A stretch of DNA of 64,000 nt, taken from positions 8,720,353 through 8,784,352 of the forward strand of contig CM056566.1 in NCBI GenBank assembly GCA_029721515.1, read 5' to 3'. The DNA is from Synanceia verrucosa (lineage: Eukaryota > Chordata > Actinopteri > Perciformes > Synanceiidae). The notes under the pieces were generated by a model that saw only the letters and a list, made by a program, of their open reading frames with translations, was not told the origin of the DNA and made no database searches. The stretch's first letter is position 1. Every line of letters begins with the position of its first letter. The translations under genes and the position numbers were made by a program. Below, piece after piece: positions 41,531 to 54,030 of this stretch.

Positions 41531-44500
41531 ACTTAGACATAAAGTTGCTGTACCTGCCAGTATGTGGGTAAAGTTTGTCAGTATTTTATGTCTGTTAACA
41601 TACATTATCCAACATATTCAAGCAGTGGTCACATGTTGGTACAGAAGCTGTATTCAGGTGAAGCAGCTTCCCGGCCTTAAGAAGCTTTAACCCAGACAGT
41701 GTGTATTTCTAATCAGGCAGAGATGGCCTCCCACTGGCTGCTGTCATGGTCTAAACTAATTATTTGTTCCCCTTAATGTTGTTTCTTCCATCTGTGGTAT
41801 GAGGTCATTGAAATCTCAAGCAAGACAAATGTGGTCTTTCAAAAGAGCACCCAGATTTTACTGACATTGCATGGAAAATCTGATTATTGTGATTGACGTC
41901 AGTGTTGTTTTAAGATCACTGGTTATGAGATTCTGACAGGGCCTAGAGAGAAAGTCAAATAATTTTCTGTTTATTTACGTTTTCAGTGTTTGTTTACTGT
42001 CCCTACTCTTCATGCGTAACCACTCAAATAATGCAAACTTGGTAGAACAGACTGCCATTATGAGCTGAAGTTTTAGTATCATGCTACATAAAATGAAAAA
42101 AGACATTTATGTACAGAAACATGTTTTTAATTTAGAAATGGTGACACCCATAAATATTTGTTTTTACTGAGGGCTGCATATCATATGTAGTATCTTAACA
42201 AATTTAAGAGAGATGGCAGTCATGTTTATGTCTTCAGGCAGAGTATCAGCCCAAAAATACAGGATTGTCTGGCTCTAGGGTTTATTCAGTATATTTAGGA
42301 AGGAGTCAAGGAAGTGGAGCCGCCCTGCCTTGTGCTAAATGTTCTCATGAATAAATGCGTGTTTTAACTTGGTTGGACTAACACTCCCTTGGTTGGCAAT
42401 TTAATCGTAATTCTCTAAGCGAATACATGACAAGAGAGCGCTTGTTAGTTGCATTTTGCAATATGGTGTTATTTTGAGGTGCCATGGAGGCACTTTGCTC
42501 TAGGCACTGAGTTAAGTTTGTTTTAACTGGGAAATGTGGGGCTGTTGTGGTCTTTGTAATGTCATCAGCAGGACAGAGTTGTGTTTGGAAACCAGACCTG
42601 ATCTGATCTCTCACACAGTTACTGCTTGTTGCCACAGCAAAAGTCAGTTGGGAAACTCCTGCATTAGCTGATTGTGGCAAAACAACACCCACTTGACTGT
42701 TTTTACTTTCTTTAGCATCAGCTAGTTTCAGCTGGTTTCAACCCGAAGAGACTTGAAACGTTCTTGCTCAAAATATTGACAAGAATTGAAACCAGGTAGG
42801 GCCTATATTTAATGCCACCTTTGGGGCAATAATGTGATTTAATGATTTTATTATTTATTAATCACTTTATAACTAGCATACTAGAAGATTTGAAGTTGTA
42901 TGGCATGTGTGAGAATTTCTGACGCTTCTCCTTCATGACCTCTGATGGGTCTCACTTTCTAGGGCAGAGTAAAGTAAATTATGCTGAAGTCAGTTTATTG
43001 ACGAGCAGCATTATTTTAAACAAACTCGCGTGAAGTATGGAGTAACTTTTCTAGGACACACATTTGAGAATCAGAATCATTTTCCTTACTACTCATTCTA
43101 GACTCTAGAATACCACATTACATAAAACAACACATGTACCAGTTGTTGTCCTTTGTCTTTACAGGATCTACTAGTGAAATGCACAGTAGTGTAACTTTAC
43201 CCCTCCAAGTCACTCTCTCCAAATGGGAACAAAGGTCGTATCTACAACATAACTGTGTATGTTTGAACTGATAGTCGGATCCTTGGGGCGTTAGATGCCA
43301 TGACATGGACATGTGACAGTGTTTCATCACATTCACATCACTGTGTCCTAACAGAGATTTAGAGGCAGTTTGTGTTTCTTTGCCCAAGAGACTTGAGCTG
43401 AATTGCTGTGGATGTGCATGTAAGTTACTTCCTTATTCTGTGTTGTGAGTTTGAGGGAGGGATGATAGTACTGGATCAGACTAGTTGCCTCCATTCGTAG
43501 CCCACAATAGGCTGGCCTTGTGTCAACTATATGGCTTAATTTAAGGTTGTATGTTTTGCTCTTTTTCATATTCAATGAAGCAAAATTTCAGTAGAGATTT
43601 GAGGTGAAAGATGGCTGTAAATGTATTTAGATAGCTGAAAACTTCAGGTGTCTTTGTTTTCTGGTCACTGCTATTTAATATATTCAGAGGCTTTCAAATT
43701 ATTTGTCAGGGTAGATTAAAATAACTCAGATTACTATGCTTTAGGAATTTACTCACTGTCATCTATTTCTGCTTGTTTTGTCTAGTTCCACTTACAATAA
43801 TAAACAATAGCAATAATTAACAACAATTGAAACAAGAAGAAAGTCATTATTACAAAAGCTATGCGAACAAGACGGTGTCTGTGAGTAGAGGATTGATGTC
43901 AGTGTGTCACAGTGTCTCTGCCTTGTTGTCTAGCAGGCTGTTGTTCTAGAAAACAATCAGACATGCTCTTTCTCTCTGCTGACACAATTATAACAGACAC
44001 TTTATATGCAGGTGACTGCATAGGTTGATGTTGTGATCACTGCACAATTAATAGCACAATAAAACAAATTTTATGAATGAATTCAACTTTGAGTGCAGCA
44101 TTGATGCTTGACTTTGAAAGAGGCTGTTCTCATGAATTTAAGTCAGTACTCAGGTGTTCCAATGAAGCAATGTCAGATTCCTCATTTTTTTTATGTATTT
44201 ACATATGTATTTTATGTGATAAAACACACTTCTTGTGTGAATTGATTTTATCAAAAGCAATTTCAGAACACACTATAATGTGTTTTTTGGCACTAGAGTT
44301 CATTAATATGTGAAACAAAGCAGGTGGAGGCCCATTTGTCAGTACTGACGTGGGTTGGGTTTGTGCAGATCACCACACAGATCTGCAGAAGGGCAAGTCA
44401 GATTAGAAATGCCTGTCAGAATGACTTTAAACTGACTTGACCTACACTTTAATGGGCTTTAGTGCAGATGTGGTCCATTCAAGACCAGGCAGCCTGGGCT

Positions 44501-44979
44501 CATCCTGATGGGTTTTTTTTTTCTTTCTCTGGACTGAATTTAACATCCTATCGAGTATGGTGGTGCTTAGGGACTAAGTATTGTGGACTCTGCATCTAAA
44601 AGAAAATGCATGTCTATTGAAATGTGTGGTTTTATGTAAAATGTGGAATGCTAGTCATCTTTGTGAAAGGTCAGACTCAGGTCAAAACAAGGGCTGCTGC
44701 AAAAACAATCAAAACTCTATAACCATACACTTTGTCAAAGTGATTGGTAATTTTTGGTAGCTAAAATGGCACATCACTTACCAATGCATGTGCTACAGGT
44801 TGACCCAGCACCTGTCTTCTTATTGGTGTTAACTTGCCACACATACTAATAAAGTTAGAGGCTATTTCTGTATTGACATAATTGTAATGACTTCTTCTGT
44901 CTCCATCAGGTCTGTAGTTTTGGCTGAAGGACCCTGTAAACGCGGCTTGTAAAAGGATCCCACCGTGGTAAGACACAGC

Positions 44980-44981
<2 letters not shown>

Positions 44982-45010
<29 letters not shown>
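44982..45010. repeat. Poly-T tract
   Basis: Run of 29 T in the agpat3 intron; possibly the tail of a minus-strand retroposed copy, but no element was recognised next to it. Confidence 0.9.
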
Positions 45011-45016
<6 letters not shown>

Positions 45017-45605
45017 CTGAAAGCATGTTTACCCACAGAACAATAAAATCCTTTTGTCTGTGCCAGAGATATTCTCCTAGCTTTGTCCAGGGTCCACTTT
45101 TGCAAAATGACATTTTTTTTTAACAAATGTTCACTCAGAGTGTCAGCCCTTAAATGCTTTGTGCCAGCGTTTTTGTGCGCTCTTTTGTCCCTGCTGCCGA
45201 AAAAAAGGAAAGTGTGCACGTGCGTCAGTCACTGAAGCGTTGTTTTTTAAAGGATGTACATAGACAATATCAATAATATTTATCAGATACTGAATAAATA
45301 TTTAAAGGTCCATAACTCATGTCTTTCAATGATTTTTAAGGACATTCAAGGCTTAGCACAGACCAAAGCATTTTGATGTTTTTGGATGTTTTTTTGTTTG
45401 TTTTTTTTACTCTGGGATCTTATTTTCATAGCGAATAAGAAAATGATCAGCAGACCATGGTCTGTGGGCCATAAGCTGAATATCACAGGTTTAAAGTGCT
45501 CCATCAAGCTCTAACGTGTTAGCCCACATCTCTCAGTAAAGCGCTGTGTTTGCCCTCTCAGGTTGGTTGCAGTGTATAGAGAGGAGCCTACCCTGCTCCT
45601 CAGCC

Positions 45606-48600
45606 ATGGCTCTGCTCGCCTATCTGAAGAGCCTGTTCATCCTGCAGTTGCTGATGGGCTTTGTGTTTGTGGTGAGCGGCCTCATCATAAACTTTATTCA
45701 GCTCTGCACCTGCGTCCTTTGGCCAATCAACAAGCAGCTCTACCGCAAAATCAACTGCCGGCTATCCTACTCCCTCTGGAGTCGTGAGTACATGATGCTC
45801 CCTGTGTTTTTGCTATATCTCACACCTTTCTTTGATGCAAATACCAAATTTCATATTTCAGGTAGTGTGTCTGTTATCACACTTGACCTGGCCAGTCAGT
45901 CACTTGTCAGTTAGCTCTGAGAATCCCTAGCTCCCAGATCTCCCACACATCTGCTAACATTGTCTATCTGTTGTTTGGTGCTAGACAGTTGGCAGTGGTT
46001 GCCTGTGGATGTTAATGAGTGCAGCTGAGGCTTAAACAGACATTACATTTACACCCAGAATAGAGCTGCACAGGTCCTTCTCTGTGGGGTTGTAATGATG
46101 AGTAACTCATTTTGTTGCACGAATCACTGTTGGATTAATCAGACAAACTGAGGAGCAAACATGATTTGTTTAGAGGAAACTACGTACCTTGAACTCCACT
46201 TATCGGCCACTTTATTAGGTACACATTACTACTGAAAGGTTGGAACATTTTGCCTTCAGAACTGCCTTAATCATTCATGGCATATTTTCAACAAGGAGTT
46301 GGAATCATTCTGATTTTGGTCCATATTAACATGATAGCATCACTCAGTTGCTGCAGATTTGTCGGCTGCTCGTCTATGATGAGAATCTCTATTCCTCCAC
46401 ATCCCAAAGGATCTATTGGATTGAGATCTGGTGACTGTGGAGGCCATTGGAGTCCAGTGAACTCTTTGTCATGTTCAAGAAACCAGTTTGAGATGATCTG
46501 AGCTTTGTGACATGGAGCATTATCCTGCAGGAAGTAGCCATCAGAAGATGGTCCACTGTGGTCATAAGGGGATGGACATGGTCATAAGGGGATGGACATG
46601 GTCAGCAACAATACTCAGGTAGGCTGCAGTGTTTAAACCATGCTCAGTTGGTACAAAGTGAGCAGAGAAAATACCCTCCGCCATTATACCACCAGCAGTC
46701 TGAACCTTTGATACATGGCAGGATGGATCCATGCATTCATGGTGTTTACGTCAAATGTTGAAGCTGAAGTCGAGACTCATCAGATCAGGCAATGTTTTTC
46801 CATCTTCTGTTGTCCAGTTGTGGTGATACTGTGTGAACTGTAGCCTCAGTTTCCTGTTCTTAGCTGACAGGAGTGGCTCCAGGTGTGCTCTTTGCTGCTG
46901 TAGTCCATCTTCTTCAAAGCTCCAGTGTTGAGCTTCACAGATATTCTATATTCCTTCCAGTGGTTATTTGAGTTACTGTTGTCTTTCTCTCATCTCGCAC
47001 CAGTCTGCCCATTCTCCCGTGACCTCTCACATCAACAAGGCATTTTCCTCCACACAGCTGCCACTCACTGGATATTTCCTCTTTTCTGGACCATTCTCTG
47101 TAAACCCTAGAGATGGTTGTAGTGAAAATTACAGTAGATCAACAGTTTCTGCAATACTCAGACCAGTCTGTCTTGCACCAACAGCCATGTTCAAAGTCAC
47201 TTAAATCCTCTTTCTTCCTCATTCTGATGCTCCTTTTGAACTTCAGCAAGTTGTCTTGACCACATCTGCATGCCTAAATGTATTGAGTTGTGGCCATGTG
47301 ATTAGCTGATTAGCTACCTGTGTTAACAAGCACCTAGTAAAGTGGCCAGTGAGTGTGGTTGTTCCAGTCAGTACTACAAATGGTGAAGTTCTCAGTGCAT
47401 ATGATGTTTCGTCCCTATGCAGAGCTGGTGATGCTGCTGGAGTGGTGGTCGGGCACAGAATGCACCCTATACACTGACCAAGCTACGGTGGACAAGCTTG
47501 GCAAAGAGCATGCCATCACCATCCTCAACCATAACTATGAGATTGACTTCCTCTGTGGCTGGACCATGTGCGAAAGATTCGGTGTCCTAGGGGTCAGTAA
47601 TGTTGCAAAATGAATTCCTAGTAATAGTCAGTCTGACTTCAATCCAGATTTGGAGAAATCCCAGCTTCATACCTGTCCTCCCTCTCTAGAGTTCAAAAGT
47701 GCTAGCCAAGCACGAGCTGCTAAAAGTTCCTCTGATTGGCTGGACCTGGTACTTCCTCGAAATAGTCTTCTGCAAGAGGAAGTGGGAGGAGGACCGAAAG
47801 ACTGTCTTCAAAGGACTGAACAGACTCAAAGATTATCCAGAATATATGTGGGTAGGTACACGTCAGACACACTATATGATATGAGTGAAAAAGCGTAGTG
47901 GTGAGTTTAGTGTAGTTTATTGGTTAAGCCGTTAGCTCAGAGTCATTATCATGCTGCTACACGTTCGTTTGCAAAAAAGCAACCTCATATTCTTTCATAA
48001 TCAGTCCAGCCCAGTCTCAGAATACACTTCTTAGTGATAAAGGAGACATGCGGTTACTTGAGTACATCATTTCAGTGATTGTAGGATAAAGTGGTTCTTA
48101 TTTAAAGCAGTAGCTCAGTTTGACAAGCGTGAGCTACAGTGGCCTTCAGGTAACACAAAAATGTGAAAGTCTCTCTGGAGCCAGCATTTGGTTCTAGTCT
48201 GCTGTAAAAACACAGAGGAGCAACATGGTGATGAGGACCTGAGGGGCTCATTCTAAACTAACACAAACTACTCATGTGATTATATTCTAATGAGATCATA
48301 GCTATGAATATTATATTAATGCTAGTAGAGCCCCAAAATGTTACACACGGTTCCTTTAATTGCTGAGGGTGTTAAAATTTAGTCCTACAGCTCAACAAAT
48401 TATCTGGTGGTGAAATCAAATGACTACAGTAATAATAATAATAGTAATAGTAATAGACCCCCATCACTCAAAAAGCATGGAGGTCAGCCACAAACTCAGC
48501 CTGTATTCACACTATGCACATTGAGCAGTTTGTAATGACATTACTGTTTGTCTTTGCAGCATCATTACTTCCAAAACAAACCATGATCAAAACTACAAAT

Positions 48601-49453
48601 ATAAGATTCAAGTTGTGTGGAATTTAATAATTTAATGTCAGTTCTTTAGGTTTTATAAAGATAAAAAACACACCATTCTAGAATCTGAAGAAGTCCACAT
48701 GCTCTTTGACCCAGTTTCTCTCACTCTGCTTAGAGAGATGGACACAAGTTCTTAGTGCACCAGCTGTATTTAAACTGTCTCAGCAGGAGGGTATTGTTTT
48801 TTTTTTCCCCCTCCATCTTGTGTGAAACCTTGTGAACTGGACTTTTCACTGGCTTAGGCAGCTTCCACTCTGCTTCGGCTGGCAGAATGGCTCTTTTATG
48901 TATAAAGAAACTAGTGGCTCACGTTCACATTATCTTACGTGGTGGCAGCCGGTGCTTGTTGTGCAGCTTTGCTGAAGGTAAAGCGTCTTGTGTTACAGAT
49001 TTTCACCATGACTCAACCAGTTCACCAGCTGAGATTATAGGCAGATCAGCTGTTGATCTAATTACCCCTTAAGGCAAGCTGAAGCTTTAGGCCACTGCTG
49101 AAGACATCTGTTCAGATGAATAAACTATACACTGTTTGCAATATTGAGATACATTTTTATAAATAAATAAATAAATAAATAATAGATTTTTAGCATGGTG
49201 TTACATTGAGGTGAAGTTTATGTGTGATTTTTATTTTAATTTTTTTTAAAGGTGTGTGCATTAACACAACTCATGTCCTTCCACAGTTTCTGCTGTATTG
49301 TGAGGGTACCCGCTTCACAGAGACCAAGCACCAAATCAGTATGCAGGTTGCAGAGAGTAAAGGATTGCCCAAGCTCAAATACCACTTGCTCCCTCGAACC
49401 AAAGGGTTCACCACCACCTTGCAGTGTCTTAAGGGCACAGGTACGAACTCACT

Positions 49454-49485
<32 letters not shown>

Positions 49486-52289
49486 CTATCATGCTAAATT
49501 TAAATGCAAGTCTTTTATTTTCAATCTGTTCATCTTCCCTTGTTGCAGTCAGTGCTGTGTATGATGTGACTCTCAACTTCAAAGACAACCAAACTCCCAC
49601 TCTCCTGGGCATTGTCAACGGCAAGAAATACAAAGCTGACCTGAGCGTAAGGTGAGCGCTACTGATACCCTCCATTTACTTTTGAATCATCCATTGTTGT
49701 AATTATGGTGCAATCCACTGCCAGCTGTACTAAGTTTCTTCAAGAGGAAAATGAATGTCTTCTAAACCTTTTGGCCTCTTACCAACTGCTTTTTGTCCCA
49801 TAACAATGAAAGACGGTGAGAGTGTTCAAAATGTTGGCTAGTTTCCCAGCAAGTTGATGGTTTGAGAACAGTAGCTCTAACGGGACAGGACAGTCCTACT
49901 GAGAAAGACTTTTGTTGTTTAGAGAAAAATTGTATTTCTATATTTTACTCAGTTTATCAAAAACAGAACAGGAACAGGACAATACTGGAGGAAACATTTT
50001 TAGGTTTGCAGTGACAGAGTTGAGTCGACTGGAGTCAGTGAGAAATCCTCTGCACAAAAATAGATGATCATGATGCAGCATGGCAGGAGCCCCCCCTGGT
50101 GGTGAGGAACCAGGTGAACAGGCCTCATTTACTCATTCATTTACTGTGTCACCAGGAATGACTGTATCTTCTGTTGTACTCTGAAAGGACTACATTGATC
50201 ATTTAATGTATTTTGTTATTTTGTTTACTATTATTTCCATTTTATATGACAATATTGTTGATAGTCATACTTATGATGTGTATGTAGTGTCAGCTGAATG
50301 TCATTTGTTACTCTGCTAGTTATATTTTTTTAATAAATATCTGGAATTAGGTTGTTGTGCCTCTAAATAGTATGTGAATATGTGAATGTTTAATTCATCA
50401 GTGGTCATTTCTGTGATAATATATCAAAGTCTATGACTAATAAGATAAATTTGTGCACCATCAAATTTATGTATTAAGTCGGCTGTAATTTCTGCACTGT
50501 AAAACTGAGGGAGACTAAATTGAAATGACTCAAAAGCATAAGTTGAACTCTTTTGGTCATGATTTCAATATTTCTTCTCTTCACTAGTTTGGCTGAATGT
50601 ATCGTACACACAAAGCAGGGACACTTGATGACCCAGTTTATTGTGTTATTTGACCAATCTGCTCCACTCTGAGTCCGTTGGTGTTGATAGTCTGGAGACA
50701 TTTTTACAGTGTTTTAAGACTCATCTAATCTCTGGAATCCTGAGTTTTTGTTCTTGCAGGATTCTGGTGGTTCTTTAGTAACGCATCGAGCCGTCATCAA
50801 GTTCTCCCTTGTTTATTATGTGCTCATTTCTGACTGTTGAGACAAAATCAATGCCCGGATGAAATAGTGTCTAAGCTTAAACTTGAGGTATCCTACCAGT
50901 TTAAGACTTTTTTTTCTTTCCTTTATCCCAACCAGACGGTTTCCTGTGGAGGATATACCAGATGATGAGAAAGAGTGTGCCACCTGGCTACACAAGCTCT
51001 ATCAGGAAAAGGTAAATGGAAGAAAACTGTAATTTAAAGCCACAATGTAATGAAAATGTTCAAACTCATAGAGCACACACAGACACCATAACTCACTCGC
51101 TGCACACTGAAAAGTTACTATCAAGCTGCATTTACTGGATCAGGGATATACCAAAAGGGAAAAAAAGATTGCAGGATTTGTCCGACTTTCATTTCAAAGA
51201 GCTGACAAGGGAGGTTAGCATGGCTCAGGGCCAATGACAAGGTGTCCATCATCAGCAATTCATGCTGTTGGACAATTCTGGCCCCGTGACCATCCATTAA
51301 TTCCTCATAATGGACATCTTATCAGTTTGTTTCTTTTTCCAAAGTGCATCACTCTGTTTCCTGAGGGTGTGCTAACTTGGAAGAATCATTAACATCTCAT
51401 AAGCTCTCATCTTATGCAGTGGAAATGGACCACAGATATGACTTGACAACAGATGATATTTCTAGTCTGCTCAGTTCATAGAACGCTATGCGAGCAAGAT
51501 TCAACGTCAATAACATTGTGTATGGTTGAAAAATTTAATTTGACTGTGTCTAACAACAAATCTAGTCTCACAAACGATTGCAAGTAGCTGTCAGCCACAG
51601 CCTAAGGGAGCAGGTTGAATAGGAGGCAGTATGATATGATATACGTTCATGCCACATGTAGGCGGTGAGTTAATTTTGAAGTGTGACTAGACTCTCTAGG
51701 ACTACCTGGTAGGTGTAAATTGTCAGGAATGAATAGACATTGTGCGGCAAATCAGAACTCAGAGTGCTTACACAGGCCATGTTGTAATACAGTGCAAACC
51801 AGTTCTTGTGTGCTGCTCAGGATGCCTTACAGGAAATCTACAAAAAGGAAGGCAAGTTCCCCGGACCCACAGTAATCCCACGTCGCAGGCCATGGACGCT
51901 GCTGAACTTCCTGTTTTGGGCCACCCTGCTGCTTTCACCCCTCATTAACTTTGCCTGTGGTGTGGTCGTCAGTGGCTCCCCCCTCCTCATCATTGGCTTC
52001 ATCATCTTCCTCATCATAGGTAGGTTAACGCTGCACATGTGGCCCTGAGAATGAAAAATGACACAGCGTCTTTGCTCTTGTGGATTCGCCAAGAGGCAGT
52101 GGTTGTTTGACTTCCACTGGGGGGAAAAAATAAACTTGCTGTCGGATTCACTCTCCTTATTCACTCCTCTTTCTTTTGTCTTCTGCTCTCTTCCTAGCCT
52201 CCATAGCTATCCGCCGTCTCATAGGGGTAACTGAGGTGAAGAAAACCGGCTCCAGTTACGGCAACCCAGAGGCCAAGAAACAAAACTAA
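45606..52289 (+). CDS. agpat3: 1-acylglycerol-3-phosphate acyltransferase 3 (LPAAT gamma)
   Basis: ER/Golgi membrane enzyme that transfers an acyl group from acyl-CoA to lysophosphatidic acid, making phosphatidic acid. Eight coding exons keep frame: 45606-45783 (exon probably starts at 45562), 47423-47592, 47690-47851, 49287-49440, 49549-49651, 50936-51011, 51821-52019 and 52198-52289. They give 377 residues against 376 in human. Visible features are an N-terminal hydrophobic helix, the NHX4D catalytic motif NHNYEID at 95-101, the KELL-like and PLIGWTWYFLEIVFCKRKWE block, EGTR at 176-179, and two C-terminal membrane segments before GVTEVKKTGSSYGN. The MALLAYLKSLFI start and the C-terminus fit AGPAT3 better than AGPAT4. 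Introns are large and repeat-rich. It follows pdxk on the same strand, as in human 21q22.3. A potential overlapping upstream ORF is described separately. Confidence 0.96.
46201..47353 (-). mobile_element. Decayed Tc1/mariner-type element in agpat3 intron
   Basis: Inverted ends GGCCACTTTATTAGGT (46205-46220) and CACCTAGTAAAGTGGCC (47331-47347) bracket a degenerate minus-strand transposase. Recognisable remnants include GARQTGLSI, a WTTEDGKT-like stretch before the first Asp region, FLQDNAPCHKAQ and WPPQSPDLNPI. These occur in different frames with stops, so the copy is dead. A 20-bp internal duplication (tggtcataaggggatggaca, 46557-46600) adds to the damage. It is a different family from the intact element at 35288. 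Confidence 0.85.
48112..48359. mobile_element. TTAA-flanked MITE in agpat3 intron
   Basis: TTAA at 48112-48115 and 48356-48359 bracket a 248-bp segment. Its right end (gttacacacggttcctttaa) resembles the end of the 12888-13471 element and the common fish ttaaagg...gtgta MITE ends. No coding content. Family assignment is tentative. Confidence 0.5.
49451..49481. repeat. (CA)n microsatellite in agpat3 intron
   Basis: About 15 CA units starting ten bases after the donor of the exon ending at 49440. It lies in the 108-bp intron before 49549. Confidence 0.95.
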
Positions 52290-53405
52290 AGTGTGTCAAC
52301 CCTTTTTAGTGGCAGTTTCTGTGCGACCACCCAGTGGTGTCTCAACCCTACCCAACACCATTCTCCTCCTACTGTTGAGTCAGTTGGCAGACCGGGGTGG
52401 AGACCTACCTGTGAAAACATCATAGAGACCAGAGTTAGAAATACTAATGGCACTAGAGTGATAGAGAGTATGGAAGGTCTGGGGTTCAAGCTCTCTGGTG
52501 TAACACAACATAAGGAGGGGGAGATGCAGCACTGCATTCCTCTGCATCTTTCTTAGTCCAGCTAGCAACCTACTGTCTTCAAGACCCATTAAATACCAGT
52601 AACACCCGAGGTTAAGCTCCTGAGGTCACATGGAGATCCAGTGGGCCCATTCCCTGCTCTGCTTACCTACCTCCACTTCCTGTCATCAGCCATTCAAGAA
52701 GTGTTGACATGCTCATTGTTTATGACCACAGAACCCTGGTCTGTATCATCTATAACATGCAGCATGTCCCCCTCCCGTTTTTTTTCCCCACATTGTGGGA
52801 CTTGTAATGGGATCCGGTGCCTTGAGGCCCAACCAGGTTTTCCTTAATCTTAAGGGGTCGATTCACCCAAATCACAATACATCTCTCTTAGAAGAACTAC
52901 TGACACTTCTGCTGTGCCTCCGATACGATTGAGGTAACTGAAATGTGGTCCATGGTGCTCAAATTGTTGTAAATGGTTCTGTCTCCTCCATGTTCCATCC
53001 ATCCATTTTCTACCGCTTATCCTCATAGGGTCATGGGGGGGCTGGAGCCTATCCCAGCTGTCTTAGGGTGAAAGGCAGGGTACACCCTGGACAAGTCTCC
53101 AGTTCATCACAGGACACAGAGACAGACAACCACTCACACTCACACCTACGGTCAATTTAAATTAGCCAATTAACCTAATCCCCATGCATGTTTTTGGATG
53201 GTGGGAGGAAGCCGGAGTCCCCGGAGAGAACCCACACAGACACGAGGAGAACATGCAAACTCCACACAGAAAGGCCCCGGGCCGGGAATCGAACCCGGTA
53301 CCTTCTTGCTGTGAGGTGACAGTGCTAACCATTGCACCTCCTCCATGTTGCTCTGAATAAATTCTGACAATTTTAATCTAACTATATGTCAGTTGTTCAA
53401 ATAAA
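52290..53405 (+). other. agpat3 3' UTR with two candidate polyadenylation signals
   Basis: The sequence follows the agpat3 stop codon. AATAAA occurs at 53356-53361 and 53400-53405, both just after an inserted SINE. No protein-coding content; frames here are chance. Confidence 0.55.
52995..53337 (-). mobile_element. tRNA-like SINE with 12-bp target site duplication
   Basis: On the minus strand it starts at the A-box region (gtgcaatggttagcac) and contains a perfect B box, GGTTCGATTCC (53295-53285). It then continues with the same body as the copy at 24104 and ends in tandem GGAT units. The direct repeat CTCCTCCATGTT occurs at 52983-52994 and again at 53338-53349, an exact 12-bp target duplication. 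The insertion lies in the probable agpat3 3' UTR, antisense to the gene. Confidence 0.9.
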
Positions 53406-53610
53406 AGGAACCACTGACACTGACATCAATGGATTATCCAAATTAGTAGGTGTGTTTGGAAAGAGACATTGCTTTCGAGTTTACCAAGATTTGAAATGAT
53501 TCGAGCACGACCACTACAATTGAGCTAGCCTCTATTGTAAAGGGTTAGCAGTAAAGAAGTCTTAGGACAGAGATCTCATAATGTAAATCCATCTTCTTCT
53601 CCAGGGCTGA

Positions 53611-53744
53611 TTTTTTTTTTTTTTTTTTTTTTTTTAAAACACACACATACGCACACACGCATGTATATGTGTATATATGTATGTATGTATAGATGTATGT
53701 GTATATATATATATATGTCTGTGTGTATATATACATATATATAC

Positions 53745-53812
<68 letters not shown>

Positions 53813-53927
53813 ATGTGTGTATATATATGTGTATGTGTGTATATATATATATGTGTGTGTGTGTGTGTATATATATATATACATATATATGTGTGTATAT
53901 ATATACGCGTATATATATACACATATA

Positions 53928-53958
<31 letters not shown>

Positions 53959-54030
53959 ATATGTATATATACACACACACACACACACACACGCACACGT
54001 TTATGTGTATACGTGTATGTATATATGTAT
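53611..54030. repeat. Poly-T tract and long TA/TG/CA microsatellite
   Basis: Twenty-five T are followed by CA, TATG, TA and TG runs to about 54030. The long open frames on both strands are low-complexity artefacts. It lies downstream of agpat3. Confidence 0.95.

Noticed and set aside
53285..53337. tRNA-like A and B boxes
   Set aside because: The body is a SINE with target duplication; no tRNA cloverleaf or anticodon arm could be drawn.
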